This document shows positions 1-6,825 of a stretch of 12,385 nucleotides of DNA, in pieces. The stretch is from Nitrososphaeria archaeon. GTDB lineage: Archaea > Thermoproteota > Nitrososphaeria > Geothermarchaeales > JDFR-13. The notes beneath the pieces are model-generated. The model was given only the letters and a program-made list of their open reading frames with translations. It did no database searches and had not been told where the DNA came from. Numbering within the stretch: the first letter of the stretch is position 1; the number at the start of each line of letters is the position of its first letter. Where the stretch lies: NCBI GenBank assembly GCA_027000765.1, contig JALTNJ010000189.1, forward strand, positions 1 through 12,385. Direction: 5' to 3'. Both the position numbers and the translations under genes were made by a program.

Positions 1-2
1 TA

Positions 3-386
3 GGGTGGGTTATAATCAATACCTATTCGTCGATCCAAGAATATTGGGGTGCCTATAATAATCCTCCAGTAGTAGAGATCCTTTCACCTAAGGAGGGTGA
101 TGTATTAAATGGCACAATAGAGATAAGGTGGATTGCCTCAGATCCAGATAACGATGAGCTTATAATATACATTGACTATACGTCAGACCATCCACAGCTA
201 TGTCCCTCATGCCCACCGCCTACTTGGCATACAATCGCCTATGGGATTGACAACACTGGATCATATATGTGGGATACAACTAAAGTCATGGATGGAGAAT
301 ATTATATAAGGGTAATAGCTGGCGATGGAGAGTCCTATGTCTCAACCTATGTAGGGATAGTAATTGTAAACAATACCCTGACTTAG
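3..386 (+). CDS. C-terminal fragment of a secreted/surface protein with an Ig-like domain (partial, 5' end outside window)
   Basis: An open frame enters from the left edge and stops at TAG 384-386, giving about 127 residues without a start. After a short lead-in the fragment reads NPPVVEILSPKEGDVLNG, then EIRWIASDPDNDEL. This is the usual opening of an extracellular Ig-like or cadherin-like beta-sandwich that follows a catalytic or binding domain in secreted archaeal proteins. The fold is inferred from this pattern only. A CPSC pair lies in the middle and could form a disulfide or bind a metal. No membrane anchor follows the domain, so the protein is either secreted or anchored at its N terminus. 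It converges with the large surface-protein gene on the other strand, leaving only 33 bases between stops. The activity of the whole protein cannot be judged from this tail. Confidence 0.75.
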   Translation, partial: GWVIINTYSSIQEYWGAYNNPPVVEILSPKEGDVLNGTIEIRWIASDPDNDELIIYIDYTSDHPQLCPSCPPPTWHTIAYGIDNTGSYMWDTTKVMDGEYYIRVIAGDGESYVSTYVGIVIVNNTLT

Positions 387-419
387 CATACTTTTATTGA
401 TGGAGACACTGGTGTTTGC

Positions 420-2450
420 TCAAAACTTATACATAACTACTACTATTCCAGCTAGTAAAGCAATTATTATGAATATTGTTGGAAGTATGAGGCTTAGGAT
501 AAACTCGACAATTGTCTTCCACTGCGGCTCAGGCTCCAAATCAATAAGCTCGGTACATAATGTGGGGGTATCCATAGGGGGGTCAGCATCGTATAATACC
601 GACCTCAGCCTCAATATCTCTACATTATCTGCATTCACGACATATATCTTCAATGCCTTCAGCTGAATAATCTTCAACCCCCCTCCTTCGCCACATGCTG
701 AGTATATTGCTGGGCCAAGGTTAATGATAAGGTTCTTTGTTAACTCTTTATATCCGATCATAGAGACGTAGATTCCCCATGAAGACCCGTTATACATCTG
801 TCTATAGCTTGTCGGTGGGGGAGAAAACTCCTCACTATAAATAGGTTCGATGTATATCACTACGGGCTTATCGGAGTCATCCACATCTATCCACAGCGTT
901 GTGTTGATAAGCAGGTTATCACTTATATCAAGCTCTCCAGATATGGGTATCTCCACGAGATACTCTCTTAAATATCTATAGTTGGATATGAGAGAGGATA
1001 GTACAGCTGCCTCCTTACTATATTTAAGTATTTCCTCTTCACTACCTATACCCAGCCTGATCCACCTAAGTAACCTGCTTAATTCAAGATACCACGACAT
1101 ATTTACCTCTAGAGCCGTATAGTTTAGAGGGACATCAGATGATCGTATTATGTTGGCGGTAGATAAGATTATATCAATTGGGACATCCGTTATCCTCACT
1201 CTCTTCTCAGGAGCCAACTCACCCAGTTTAACGTATCCTATCACCCTACCTGTATCCTTGAAACACATTAAAACCTTTATCAAAAGATCATGCTCTTCAA
1301 CATCCTTCGCTATAAACGCCTTTATAATCTCTGGAGAAGGGTAGCCGTCAAAAGGCTCATAATCTACAAATAAACTTCCATAGTCAAATTTACCATCGAC
1401 AGCTATATTGGCCTCCACCCATCCTCTTCCTATTTCTTTGATATCTAACAAGGTAGCATTGAATGGAATAGAGTACTCGAATTCTTTCTTCACTATATTT
1501 ATTACCCCAATGTCTTTTGAGATATTTAATACGATATCCAGCTTAGATACCCTGAATAAAATAGAAATGCTGGTAATAACAAGTTGGTCATGCGTCTCCA
1601 GCTCCGGAGCCTCCTTGGGAATTATAAAGTCTTCACCAGGCGTTATATTTGCTATGACCGTTATTACGTCACCAGGATTACTTGTTTTGGCCTTTAGAAG
1701 AACTGTAGTATTCAATATTCTAGCTAGATCCCTATCATAAATATCGAGATATATCCTTAGAGATGGGGTATAGTTGAACCAATATGAGGCGGATACCTTT
1801 AGTAAACCAACTCGTCTACCAAGGAGATATATGTAATAGTTTGCCCATCCCGGGTCAACCAGTTTAAAGTCGGTATACAGGGCATAGTAATCTAGGTTTT
1901 TTATGAAGTAACGTGGTACATCAAACTTGTCAAACTCACCCAAGAGATCCACCACGCCTGAGATTCCTTTATCCCCTGAATATGATACGAATGTAAAATA
2001 TAGCTCTTTAATAACCACCTTATCAAAATCATTTAGATCAGTTATAAGTGATAACCTCACTATGTCTCCACGTTCTATTAACTTACTATCTGATATAGTT
2101 TCATTATCATTTATTGTAAATTTATAGTCGAGGATAATATGGGTATCTAGGTCATCCGCGCCTAAAATGGATTTTATGGCATTAGTATATATACCAAATT
2201 CAACGATTATATCATAAGGCTCTCTAGGATATATAAATAGTTTTTCAACAGAGACCTCGACAAACCCTATTACCTCTCCATTATAATACATGTTTACATA
2301 AAATCCTCGTGGCGTCTTTTCCGACGAATAGGAAAATCCGCTTGCCCCGTATGCTATAGATAACCCTCCCTGGAGGAATAAGATATGTGGAAGGATGAAT
2401 AGAGTCATCATAAGTAGGGAGGATATAATTTTAAATTTATTGTATATCAT
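420..2450 (-). CDS. Large cell-surface protein, signal peptide plus C-terminal membrane anchor, unknown function
   Basis: 676 residues. The N terminus (MIYNKFK, then hydrophobic residues about 8-30, ending near AYGA) is a signal peptide. Residues about 648-673 form one membrane span, ending in the short tail YKF. The roughly 600 residues between are beta-rich, acidic and carry many N-glycosylation sequons (NxS/T, at least eight), as expected for an archaeal envelope protein. Few cysteines are present and there is no CxxCH, so it is not a cytochrome. I recognise no family. The ATG at 2450 is preceded by only a weak SD-like GGTT. A TATA-like AATATTAAG stretch about 25 bases upstream would fit a nearly leaderless transcript. 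The gene is divergent from the octaheme cytochrome across 330 bases, so a role in the same cell-surface process is possible but is inference from position only. Confidence 0.8.
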   Translation of the reverse strand: MIYNKFKIISSLLMMTLFILPHILFLQGGLSIAYGASGFSYSSEKTPRGFYVNMYYNGEVIGFVEVSVEKLFIYPREPYDIIVEFGIYTNAIKSILGADDLDTHIILDYKFTINDNETISDSKLIERGDIVRLSLITDLNDFDKVVIKELYFTFVSYSGDKGISGVVDLLGEFDKFDVPRYFIKNLDYYALYTDFKLVDPGWANYYIYLLGRRVGLLKVSASYWFNYTPSLRIYLDIYDRDLARILNTTVLLKAKTSNPGDVITVIANITPGEDFIIPKEAPELETHDQLVITSISILFRVSKLDIVLNISKDIGVINIVKKEFEYSIPFNATLLDIKEIGRGWVEANIAVDGKFDYGSLFVDYEPFDGYPSPEIIKAFIAKDVEEHDLLIKVLMCFKDTGRVIGYVKLGELAPEKRVRITDVPIDIILSTANIIRSSDVPLNYTALEVNMSWYLELSRLLRWIRLGIGSEEEILKYSKEAAVLSSLISNYRYLREYLVEIPISGELDISDNLLINTTLWIDVDDSDKPVVIYIEPIYSEEFSPPPTSYRQMYNGSSWGIYVSMIGYKELTKNLIINLGPAIYSACGEGGGLKIIQLKALKIYVVNADNVEILRLRSVLYDADPPMDTPTLCTELIDLEPEPQWKTIVEFILSLILPTIFIIIALLAGIVVVMYKF

Positions 2451-2721
2451 TCATAACCAACCCCTGATCTTAATATTGAGTCTATTAGGCCTATTCTCTT
2501 ATCTATCACAAATTTTTATTGATGAATATCCTTATTTTAATTTTCATAATATTATGGCCTAAATCAATGAAGACAATAGACTAGATTTATTTTTTGATTG
2601 AAACAAAATTAATATTTTAAATATTATTCTAAAATCAGGAAAGTAGTTATTAGAGTCAATCATGTTTTTTATATTGTTTTGATAAAAATAAATATCTACT
2701 GATATCTATCAATATTAATTA

Positions 2722-2730
2722 CTTATTTAT
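2722..2730 (+). promoter_or_regulatory. Candidate TATA element for the octaheme cytochrome gene
   Basis: The stretch CTTATTTAT lies about 55 bases before the ATG at 2781. With the archaeal TATA-to-start spacing of about 25 bases it would give a leader of roughly 28 bases that includes the GGTGAT site. A second AT-rich element at 2745-2757 is too close to the SD for that arrangement. Consensus match only. Confidence 0.35.
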
Positions 2731-2769
2731 CAGTCTCCAGCCAGAAATATTAATTTTGGTCAGGTATTC

Positions 2770-2775
2770 GGTGAT
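2770..2775 (+). promoter_or_regulatory. Shine-Dalgarno GGTGAT for the octaheme cytochrome
   Basis: GGTGAT is complementary to the 3' end of archaeal 16S rRNA and lies five bases before ATG 2781. It fixes that ATG as the start. The earlier ATG overlapping this site is in another frame. Confidence 0.75.
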
Positions 2776-2780
2776 GCATA

Positions 2781-3536
2781 ATGGCATCGACCATCGGTTC
2801 AGGAGTTGTAAACTTCATTAGGAATATATTCTCTAAGATCGCTGGATTCTTACTTACACGCGTTGGTGTAGCGATCCTTGTTGTGGCAGTAATAATATTA
2901 TCTGTTACTACTGTATTAGCATATACCGAATATAATCCTGCATCAAACGAATTATGTACCGTATGTCATAGTATGCAGCCATTTAAAGACGCTATAGATG
3001 AAACGCCTCACGGAGCGCTTAACTGCCATACATGCCATGAGCTGACGCCTGCAGTAGTAAACGAGTTAATTGTCTTCCTCACTGAAAACCCGAGTCCAGA
3101 GGAAATTAAGGAGAGAGGGTCAGTTAATGTGAGGCTTTTAGATGAGTGTCTTGAATGTCATAAACTCCAGGACCTTTCTGAAATGCCTATTCACGATGCA
3201 CATATCAAGATATCCCTAAGCACAGGGTCCTGTAACCTATGTCACAATCCTCATTCCCAGGAGGAGCTTGACGTCGCATGCTCTACATGTCATAATACCC
3301 AGAGAATTATAGAGGACCACAGTGAGTTCCATACACTGGCTTTAGCAGAGCTTGATAAGGGCAATGACGAGGTGTGTCTAAAATGCCATTCCTCAGATGC
3401 AAAGTGGCAGATAGAGATATGTCCAGAGTCAGTTCTCGGTCTTTTAAGAGGAAACAGCTGTTTCGACTGCCATCAAGCGCCTTTAAATCCACCAAACGTG
3501 GCAGGAAAGTCTTGTACAGATTGCCATGGCCATTAG
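2781..3536 (+). CDS. Membrane-anchored octaheme c-type cytochrome with NrfH/NapC-like first heme site
   Basis: 251 residues. One N-terminal membrane span (about residues 24-48) leads into an extracytoplasmic domain. It has eight CxxCH heme-attachment motifs starting at Cys 59, 82, 123, 151, 167, 199, 227 and 245. The first reads CTVCHSM, the CxxCHxM arrangement known for heme 1 of NrfH/NapC-type quinol dehydrogenases, and is followed by TPHGALNCHTCH, also typical of that family. Spare histidines (77, 138, 141, 158, 180, 184, 251) could supply distal ligands; Cys214 is outside any heme motif. NrfH-type proteins usually carry four hemes in under 200 residues, so this is an enlarged relative or a fusion-like extension. 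The likely role, by inference, is to take electrons from membrane quinol and hand them to an extracytoplasmic partner, for which the tetraheme protein just downstream is the obvious candidate. Start is supported by GGTGAT. Confidence 0.9.
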   Translation: MASTIGSGVVNFIRNIFSKIAGFLLTRVGVAILVVAVIILSVTTVLAYTEYNPASNELCTVCHSMQPFKDAIDETPHGALNCHTCHELTPAVVNELIVFLTENPSPEEIKERGSVNVRLLDECLECHKLQDLSEMPIHDAHIKISLSTGSCNLCHNPHSQEELDVACSTCHNTQRIIEDHSEFHTLALAELDKGNDEVCLKCHSSDAKWQIEICPESVLGLLRGNSCFDCHQAPLNPPNVAGKSCTDCHGH

Positions 3537-3566
3537 AAGGTTAACAAAATACTAGATTCACATATA

Positions 3567-3572
3567 TTTTTT
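3567..3572 (+). terminator. Possible T-run terminator after the octaheme gene
   Basis: A run of six T lies 30 bases after the TAG of the octaheme cytochrome, within an AT-rich stretch. Archaeal transcription often ends at such T-runs without a hairpin. Weak evidence. Confidence 0.35.
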
Positions 3573-3602
3573 ATACCATATATACCGAGAAGGGCAAAAT
3601 TT

Positions 3603-3643
3603 ATTAATATATACGTATTAATACCTTATATAGCTTAGCTATA
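3603..3643. repeat. Two adjacent inverted repeats upstream of the tetraheme gene (candidate operator)
   Basis: ATTAATA (3603-3609) and TATTAAT (3616-3622) are inverted around six bases. TATAGC (3629-3634) and GCTATA (3638-3643) are inverted around TTA. The second repeat ends seven bases before the likely TATA element TTTAAA, where an archaeal activator or repressor could act. AT-rich context makes the first one less convincing than the second. Confidence 0.4.
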
Positions 3644-3650
3644 GAAAATC

Positions 3651-3656
3651 TTTAAA
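3651..3656 (+). promoter_or_regulatory. TATA box of the tetraheme cytochrome / membrane protein operon
   Basis: TTTAAA preceded by the purine-rich GAAAATC matches the archaeal BRE plus TATA layout. The expected transcription start is near 3680, just before the GGTGA site, giving a leader of about 14 bases before ATG 3694. A second TATA-like CTTATATA lies near 3626. Confidence 0.5.
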
Positions 3657-3681
3657 TGGATACCGAATGTTTATGTTATTA

Positions 3682-3686
3682 GGTGA
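3682..3686 (+). promoter_or_regulatory. Shine-Dalgarno GGTGA deciding the tetraheme start
   Basis: GGTGA ends seven bases before ATG 3694 and only one base before ATG 3688. The in-frame ATGs at 3667 and 3673 lie upstream of it. It therefore favours 3694 and removes nine residues that would otherwise precede the signal peptide. Confidence 0.65.
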
Positions 3687-3693
3687 CATGACA

Positions 3694-4527
3694 ATGAGTA
3701 AATATATTAAAGTAATATTACCACTATTCGTACTATCATTACTTATACTTACGGCTTCAACTATACCTGGGGCACTAGCATTTGGTAGTGGACATCCAGA
3801 TACATGTCAACCGTGTCATGGAACCACTGCAACCACAACTGATAACATAAATGGAACTAACTATAATTTCTGGGATCATAGTATTACAAATAATGCTACA
3901 CAAATATGGGGTAACTGTCTACAGTGTCACTCTAACTATGTTTCAGGTACAGTTCATCAGAGCCTTGGATGTAAGGGTTGTCATTCAGTAGTTCATATTG
4001 GATATAATAACTCTGGTACTTGGGCCGCATGGGTATTTGCATATGAGCCTAATATAACTAGCTTACCAGCTTTAAAGCCTACAATAAATGATTTTGTTGC
4101 AAAGACCACTGTATTGACTAACACAAACTATACGAGTGTATCTTGGGGTACAACTATAAAGAACTTGGCAGGAGCAAATGGTATGGAGATCGAGGTGGGG
4201 GTTTGGGATGGATTTAACAATGAATATCTAAGTACCTTACCTGCGGGTAGCATAAAAACTTCATCGTGGAAGCTATGTTTCAGTTGTCACTTCCTCGCTT
4301 CTAACCCAGCACAAGTAGGTGCATATAAGCTAGAAAACGGTGTATGGAAGATCGGGATACCTGAATATGCATTGAAGTTACCACCACATGAGATAACAAG
4401 CTCACAACTAACTGAGACAGTGGGTAGCGAAACATCAACTCCATTATCGACGATAATCATTGCTGCGATGACTGGTGTAGCCGGGATAGGCGTCTTATTC
4501 GTAAGGAAGAGGGAGACGGCGCTGTAG
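3694..4527 (+). CDS. Secreted tetraheme c-type cytochrome with C-terminal membrane anchor
   Basis: 277 residues from the ATG chosen by the GGTGA site. A signal peptide (about 1-29, ending GALA) is followed by four CxxCH heme motifs at Cys 38, 75, 93 and 195. A heme-free stretch of nearly 100 residues lies between the third and fourth. Five further histidines (34, 62, 88, 101, 232) exceed the four needed for bis-His ligation. Five N-glycosylation sequons are visible (Asn 53, 67, 105, 120, 145). A short Ser/Thr-rich stem (236-253) leads to a membrane span (about 254-270) and a basic RKR tail, a typical archaeal surface-protein anchor. It should sit outside the cell and carry electrons. Tetraheme proteins forming extracellular filaments are known from Pyrobaculum and Archaeoglobus. 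Whether this is a homologue cannot be told here, and the anchor argues for a monomeric surface protein unless it is removed. Confidence 0.88.
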   Translation: MSKYIKVILPLFVLSLLILTASTIPGALAFGSGHPDTCQPCHGTTATTTDNINGTNYNFWDHSITNNATQIWGNCLQCHSNYVSGTVHQSLGCKGCHSVVHIGYNNSGTWAAWVFAYEPNITSLPALKPTINDFVAKTTVLTNTNYTSVSWGTTIKNLAGANGMEIEVGVWDGFNNEYLSTLPAGSIKTSSWKLCFSCHFLASNPAQVGAYKLENGVWKIGIPEYALKLPPHEITSSQLTETVGSETSTPLSTIIIAAMTGVAGIGVLFVRKRETAL

Positions 4528-6201
4528 ATGCCTGCAGCGAACTACCAACCTTTTTTATATCTCCTACCTATAGTATCAATTGTTTTCACCAATATCCTCT
4601 TATATTTCGCACCTACATCAAAGAGGTATTTCTATTTAATACAGTTACTTGCAATTACTGCCTTCAGCTCCTCATTCGCTTTATTCCTAAATAATATCGT
4701 CGGGCATTCTATTTTGTTAGCTGGACTATCCACTATCACGGCTACAATTTTATTTGATCTAGATAAGAGAGGCTATTCTCTACGCCTCCTAATCCTATTC
4801 TCTTTATACAGTCTCTTAGTTGAAGTGTTGGCTGGGCCACCAGTTACATATGTTTATGGATTAATTTATTTAATGTCTGCAACAGGTTATATAGGATTAC
4901 TAACTATTGTTCTCACCCTATCTCTTGAGGAGGTTGATGAAAGAGACTGGTACACGTATACAGGCTTCGTATTTATCGCTATCTCCATGGTTTCCGACAT
5001 CATGGTGGCTGTCACCAAATATGAATATGCTGGATTCCTAATGCACACGTTATTACTTGCAACGCTGGTGTCTTATTCTACCTTTATATTATCCATATAT
5101 CTAGGCTATCGAACAATAAGATATCCATCGGCATTAATCAACATCCTAGCGGTTACTACAATACTCTCGTTCCACGCTTCAAACGTATCTGCCCAGTTAT
5201 ATGGAGGAAATCCAGGGTACATACTGCTGAGTTACTTCATTCTTGCCCCTGGATATATCTTGGTAAAAGAACACATCGAGATAACTTCTTCTAAGGAGGT
5301 GATCGATGAAAACCTTGAACGGGGAGTAAAGACTGGGTTATGGCTTCTATTTATTCTAGGCGGTATATTGTGGATAGAAGGATGGTTCTCCGGTTTTTCA
5401 TCCTCGACATATGCTTTGGATCAATCCAACTTCATATCAGCAGCTTATCCATATATAGGGGCTATTCTCCCACTCTGCATAGGATTATTTATGAAGATGG
5501 GAAGGAGAGCGATCGGACTGACTTTATTATATGTATCGGTATTTATAGCGACGACGCTATTCATGGAATCTATTGTAATCGCCACTTTTGTATCCCTAAT
5601 TATATCAATGGCCCCCCTAATCATAACCGCCCCACGGACCGTTAAATACAGTCTGTTCATACTATTAATCGGAATTTCGTTGGTATTCGCAGCGTCACAA
5701 GTAGAATTCCATCATTATAAAGAGAGTCTTATACTCCCTGTAGACAGAGGAAATTATGTCGAGGGAGAAATGGGTATTAAAGCAAATGCCAGTATCTCAT
5801 CTCTATACGCAGACAAGACACTCGGTTATGTAAAGGTTGATTTAACGATAAGGATACTCTTCCTTAATAAATCGTCTATGACTCTTGAAGGAAGGTTTAT
5901 AAAAACGGCTCTTGAACCTACGGTTGAGAGTTTCCAAAGAATGCTACTTCTTATGCCTCATCTCATAAGCATTAATATGAGGCCTGACATCCCGTTCATT
6001 GCAGCTATGGAGGGATATAGGCTCTGTCTACAGATTCCGACGATGGGAGAGGAGAATTGCAGTGATATATTGGCAGGAGACATATTAGTCCAGATCGATG
6101 TATATGAAAACCTACCTGTCATTCTACTGCTTCTTGTGACACCTGTCTTACTGCCTCCTATCACTTTCCTAGTATCTCAAACTAGGAAAAGGTCGTCATA
6201 A
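4528..6201 (+). CDS. Polytopic membrane protein with extracytoplasmic C-terminal domain, partner of the tetraheme cytochrome
   Basis: 557 residues. About 13-14 hydrophobic spans fill residues 8-391. A soluble segment of roughly 135 residues (392-528) follows, then a final span (about 529-549) and a basic tail (TRKRSS). The soluble segment is probably outside the cell and has two cysteines (in LCLQ and NCSD) that could form a disulfide. I find no heme motif, no Trp-rich WWD heme-handling motif as in CcmF/CcsA, and no recognised transporter signature. The ATG follows the TAG of the tetraheme gene with no base between, in the same frame, and a purine-rich GGGAG lies 12 bases upstream, so translation is likely coupled. 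The tight link suggests a dedicated partner of the cytochrome, for example an anchor, assembly factor or electron-input subunit. That role is inferred from position alone. Confidence 0.8.
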   Translation: MPAANYQPFLYLLPIVSIVFTNILLYFAPTSKRYFYLIQLLAITAFSSSFALFLNNIVGHSILLAGLSTITATILFDLDKRGYSLRLLILFSLYSLLVEVLAGPPVTYVYGLIYLMSATGYIGLLTIVLTLSLEEVDERDWYTYTGFVFIAISMVSDIMVAVTKYEYAGFLMHTLLLATLVSYSTFILSIYLGYRTIRYPSALINILAVTTILSFHASNVSAQLYGGNPGYILLSYFILAPGYILVKEHIEITSSKEVIDENLERGVKTGLWLLFILGGILWIEGWFSGFSSSTYALDQSNFISAAYPYIGAILPLCIGLFMKMGRRAIGLTLLYVSVFIATTLFMESIVIATFVSLIISMAPLIITAPRTVKYSLFILLIGISLVFAASQVEFHHYKESLILPVDRGNYVEGEMGIKANASISSLYADKTLGYVKVDLTIRILFLNKSSMTLEGRFIKTALEPTVESFQRMLLLMPHLISINMRPDIPFIAAMEGYRLCLQIPTMGEENCSDILAGDILVQIDVYENLPVILLLLVTPVLLPPITFLVSQTRKRSS

Positions 6202-6204
6202 GTA

Positions 6205-6651
6205 CTAGGTTATGTCTAGAACCTCGGCATTCTGATATTCAATTATCTTCCTCGGATTTATTTTACAGAGTTTATTTATGCTTCCGCCACCACCATATAC
6301 ATAAGCGTTCTTCAAAACCTTCTTGTCAACAATGGTTTTCACCGGTACTCCGACTGGGGGTACCCCTCCTACCCTGAATCCAGTTAGAGCAAGGACTTCC
6401 GATGGAGAGGCTAGACGTGGAGCCTTAAATAGTTTGGAAAGCTTCTTCATATCAACCTTCGAATCACCAGAGACGATTACAAGAATCGGTGTATTATCCT
6501 CACAGATAAACAGGAGAGACTTAATTATATATCTCGGTGATGACTTGACTGCCTCAGCCGCTTGCTTTACGGTCTTAACAGGCACATCTAGAGTGATAAT
6601 TTCTCCCCCAAGGCTGTTTATCAGGTTCCTTATTTTTTCATCTAGATCCAT
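6205..6651 (-). CDS. YbaK/ProX-type aminoacyl-tRNA deacylase domain protein
   Basis: 148 residues, the usual size of a free-standing YbaK/ProRS-INS editing domain. Family marks in order: the lysine in YIIKSLLF (Lys44), the strand ILVIVSGDSKVD, FRVGGVPPVG (about 92-101) and the glycine-rich YVYGGGGSINK (about 118-128). In this family such proteins remove wrongly attached amino acids (Ala or Cys from tRNA-Pro, or similar) in the cytoplasm; which substrate applies here cannot be read. A GGTG at 6660-6663 on the coding strand lies eight bases before the ATG. The gene converges with the polytopic membrane protein gene, with only three bases between stop codons, and is divergent from the DUF47 gene. 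Confidence 0.88.
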   Translation of the reverse strand: MDLDEKIRNLINSLGGEIITLDVPVKTVKQAAEAVKSSPRYIIKSLLFICEDNTPILVIVSGDSKVDMKKLSKLFKAPRLASPSEVLALTGFRVGGVPPVGVPVKTIVDKKVLKNAYVYGGGGSINKLCKINPRKIIEYQNAEVLDIT

Positions 6652-6696
6652 GCCAAATACACCACTGGAAAATCATTATAGCCTCTAAAAATTTAG

Positions 6697-6730
6697 ACAG
6701 GCTTCCGGAAGATATATATTAAAAGCCTGT
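6697..6730. repeat. Inverted repeat flanking a shared TATA-like element (candidate operator)
   Basis: ACAGGCTT (6697-6704) and its exact inverse AAGCCTGT (6723-6730) bracket 18 bases holding GATATATATTAA. The left arm overlaps a second perfect palindrome, CTTCCGGAAG (6702-6711). The TATA-like core reads acceptably in both directions and lies between the divergent deacylase and DUF47 genes. A protein bound to the arms would sit on both sides of the TATA element. Confidence 0.5.
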
Positions 6731-6815
6731 GAATATCAATTAGCCTAGTATTTTTAGCTACAAATCTTTAACTAGAGCCATGAGGATTTTTTACATATAA
6801 AAACATTTTTCTCTT

Positions 6816-6821
6816 GGTGAT
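6816..6821 (+). promoter_or_regulatory. Shine-Dalgarno GGTGAT deciding the DUF47 start
   Basis: GGTGAT lies four bases before ATG 6826. The earlier in-frame TTG 6814, GTG 6817 and ATG 6820 overlap it and are therefore unlikely starts. Confidence 0.65.
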
Positions 6822-6825
6822 GTTT

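Larger units (their letters stand above)
2451..2780. other. AT-rich 330-bp divergent intergenic region with several palindromes
   Basis: No supported gene lies here. The region separates the surface-protein gene (leftward) from the octaheme cytochrome (rightward) and should hold both promoters. Visible structure: TAGGCCTA (2487-2494); a perfect 12-bp palindrome CATAATATTATG (2545-2556); AGTCTATT (2479-2486) with its inverse AATAGACT (2575-2582); TTAGGCC (2485-2491) with GGCCTAA (2556-2562) nested inside that pair; a 10-bp-spaced direct repeat TATCTA at 2693 and 2703; and the pair TTGATA/TATCAA at 2679 and 2707. Because the DNA is very AT-rich, some of these will be chance. The two GC-containing arms are the least likely to be. 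Confidence 0.6.

Noticed and set aside
397..666. Plus-strand frame of 89 codons opposite the large surface-protein gene
   Set aside because: Lies over the 3' end of a well-supported minus-strand gene and resembles no protein; a shadow frame. The same holds for the other frames antisense to clear genes.
2522..2584. 20-codon hydrophobic reading frame in the divergent spacer (MNILILIF start)
   Set aside because: No Shine-Dalgarno site, very short, and AT-rich DNA easily gives such hydrophobic frames.
3667..3693. Longer N terminus of the tetraheme cytochrome from ATG 3667
   Set aside because: The GGTGA site lies downstream of this ATG and fits ATG 3694, which starts directly with a normal signal peptide.
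4525..4527. TAG as a pyrrolysine or other readthrough codon
   Set aside because: TAG ends at least five genes in this window and an ATG follows at once; ordinary termination with coupled start explains the layout.
6694..6730. Rho-independent-style terminator from the inverted repeat
   Set aside because: The loop is long, no T-run follows the stem on either strand, and it lies between divergent gene starts where no terminator is expected.
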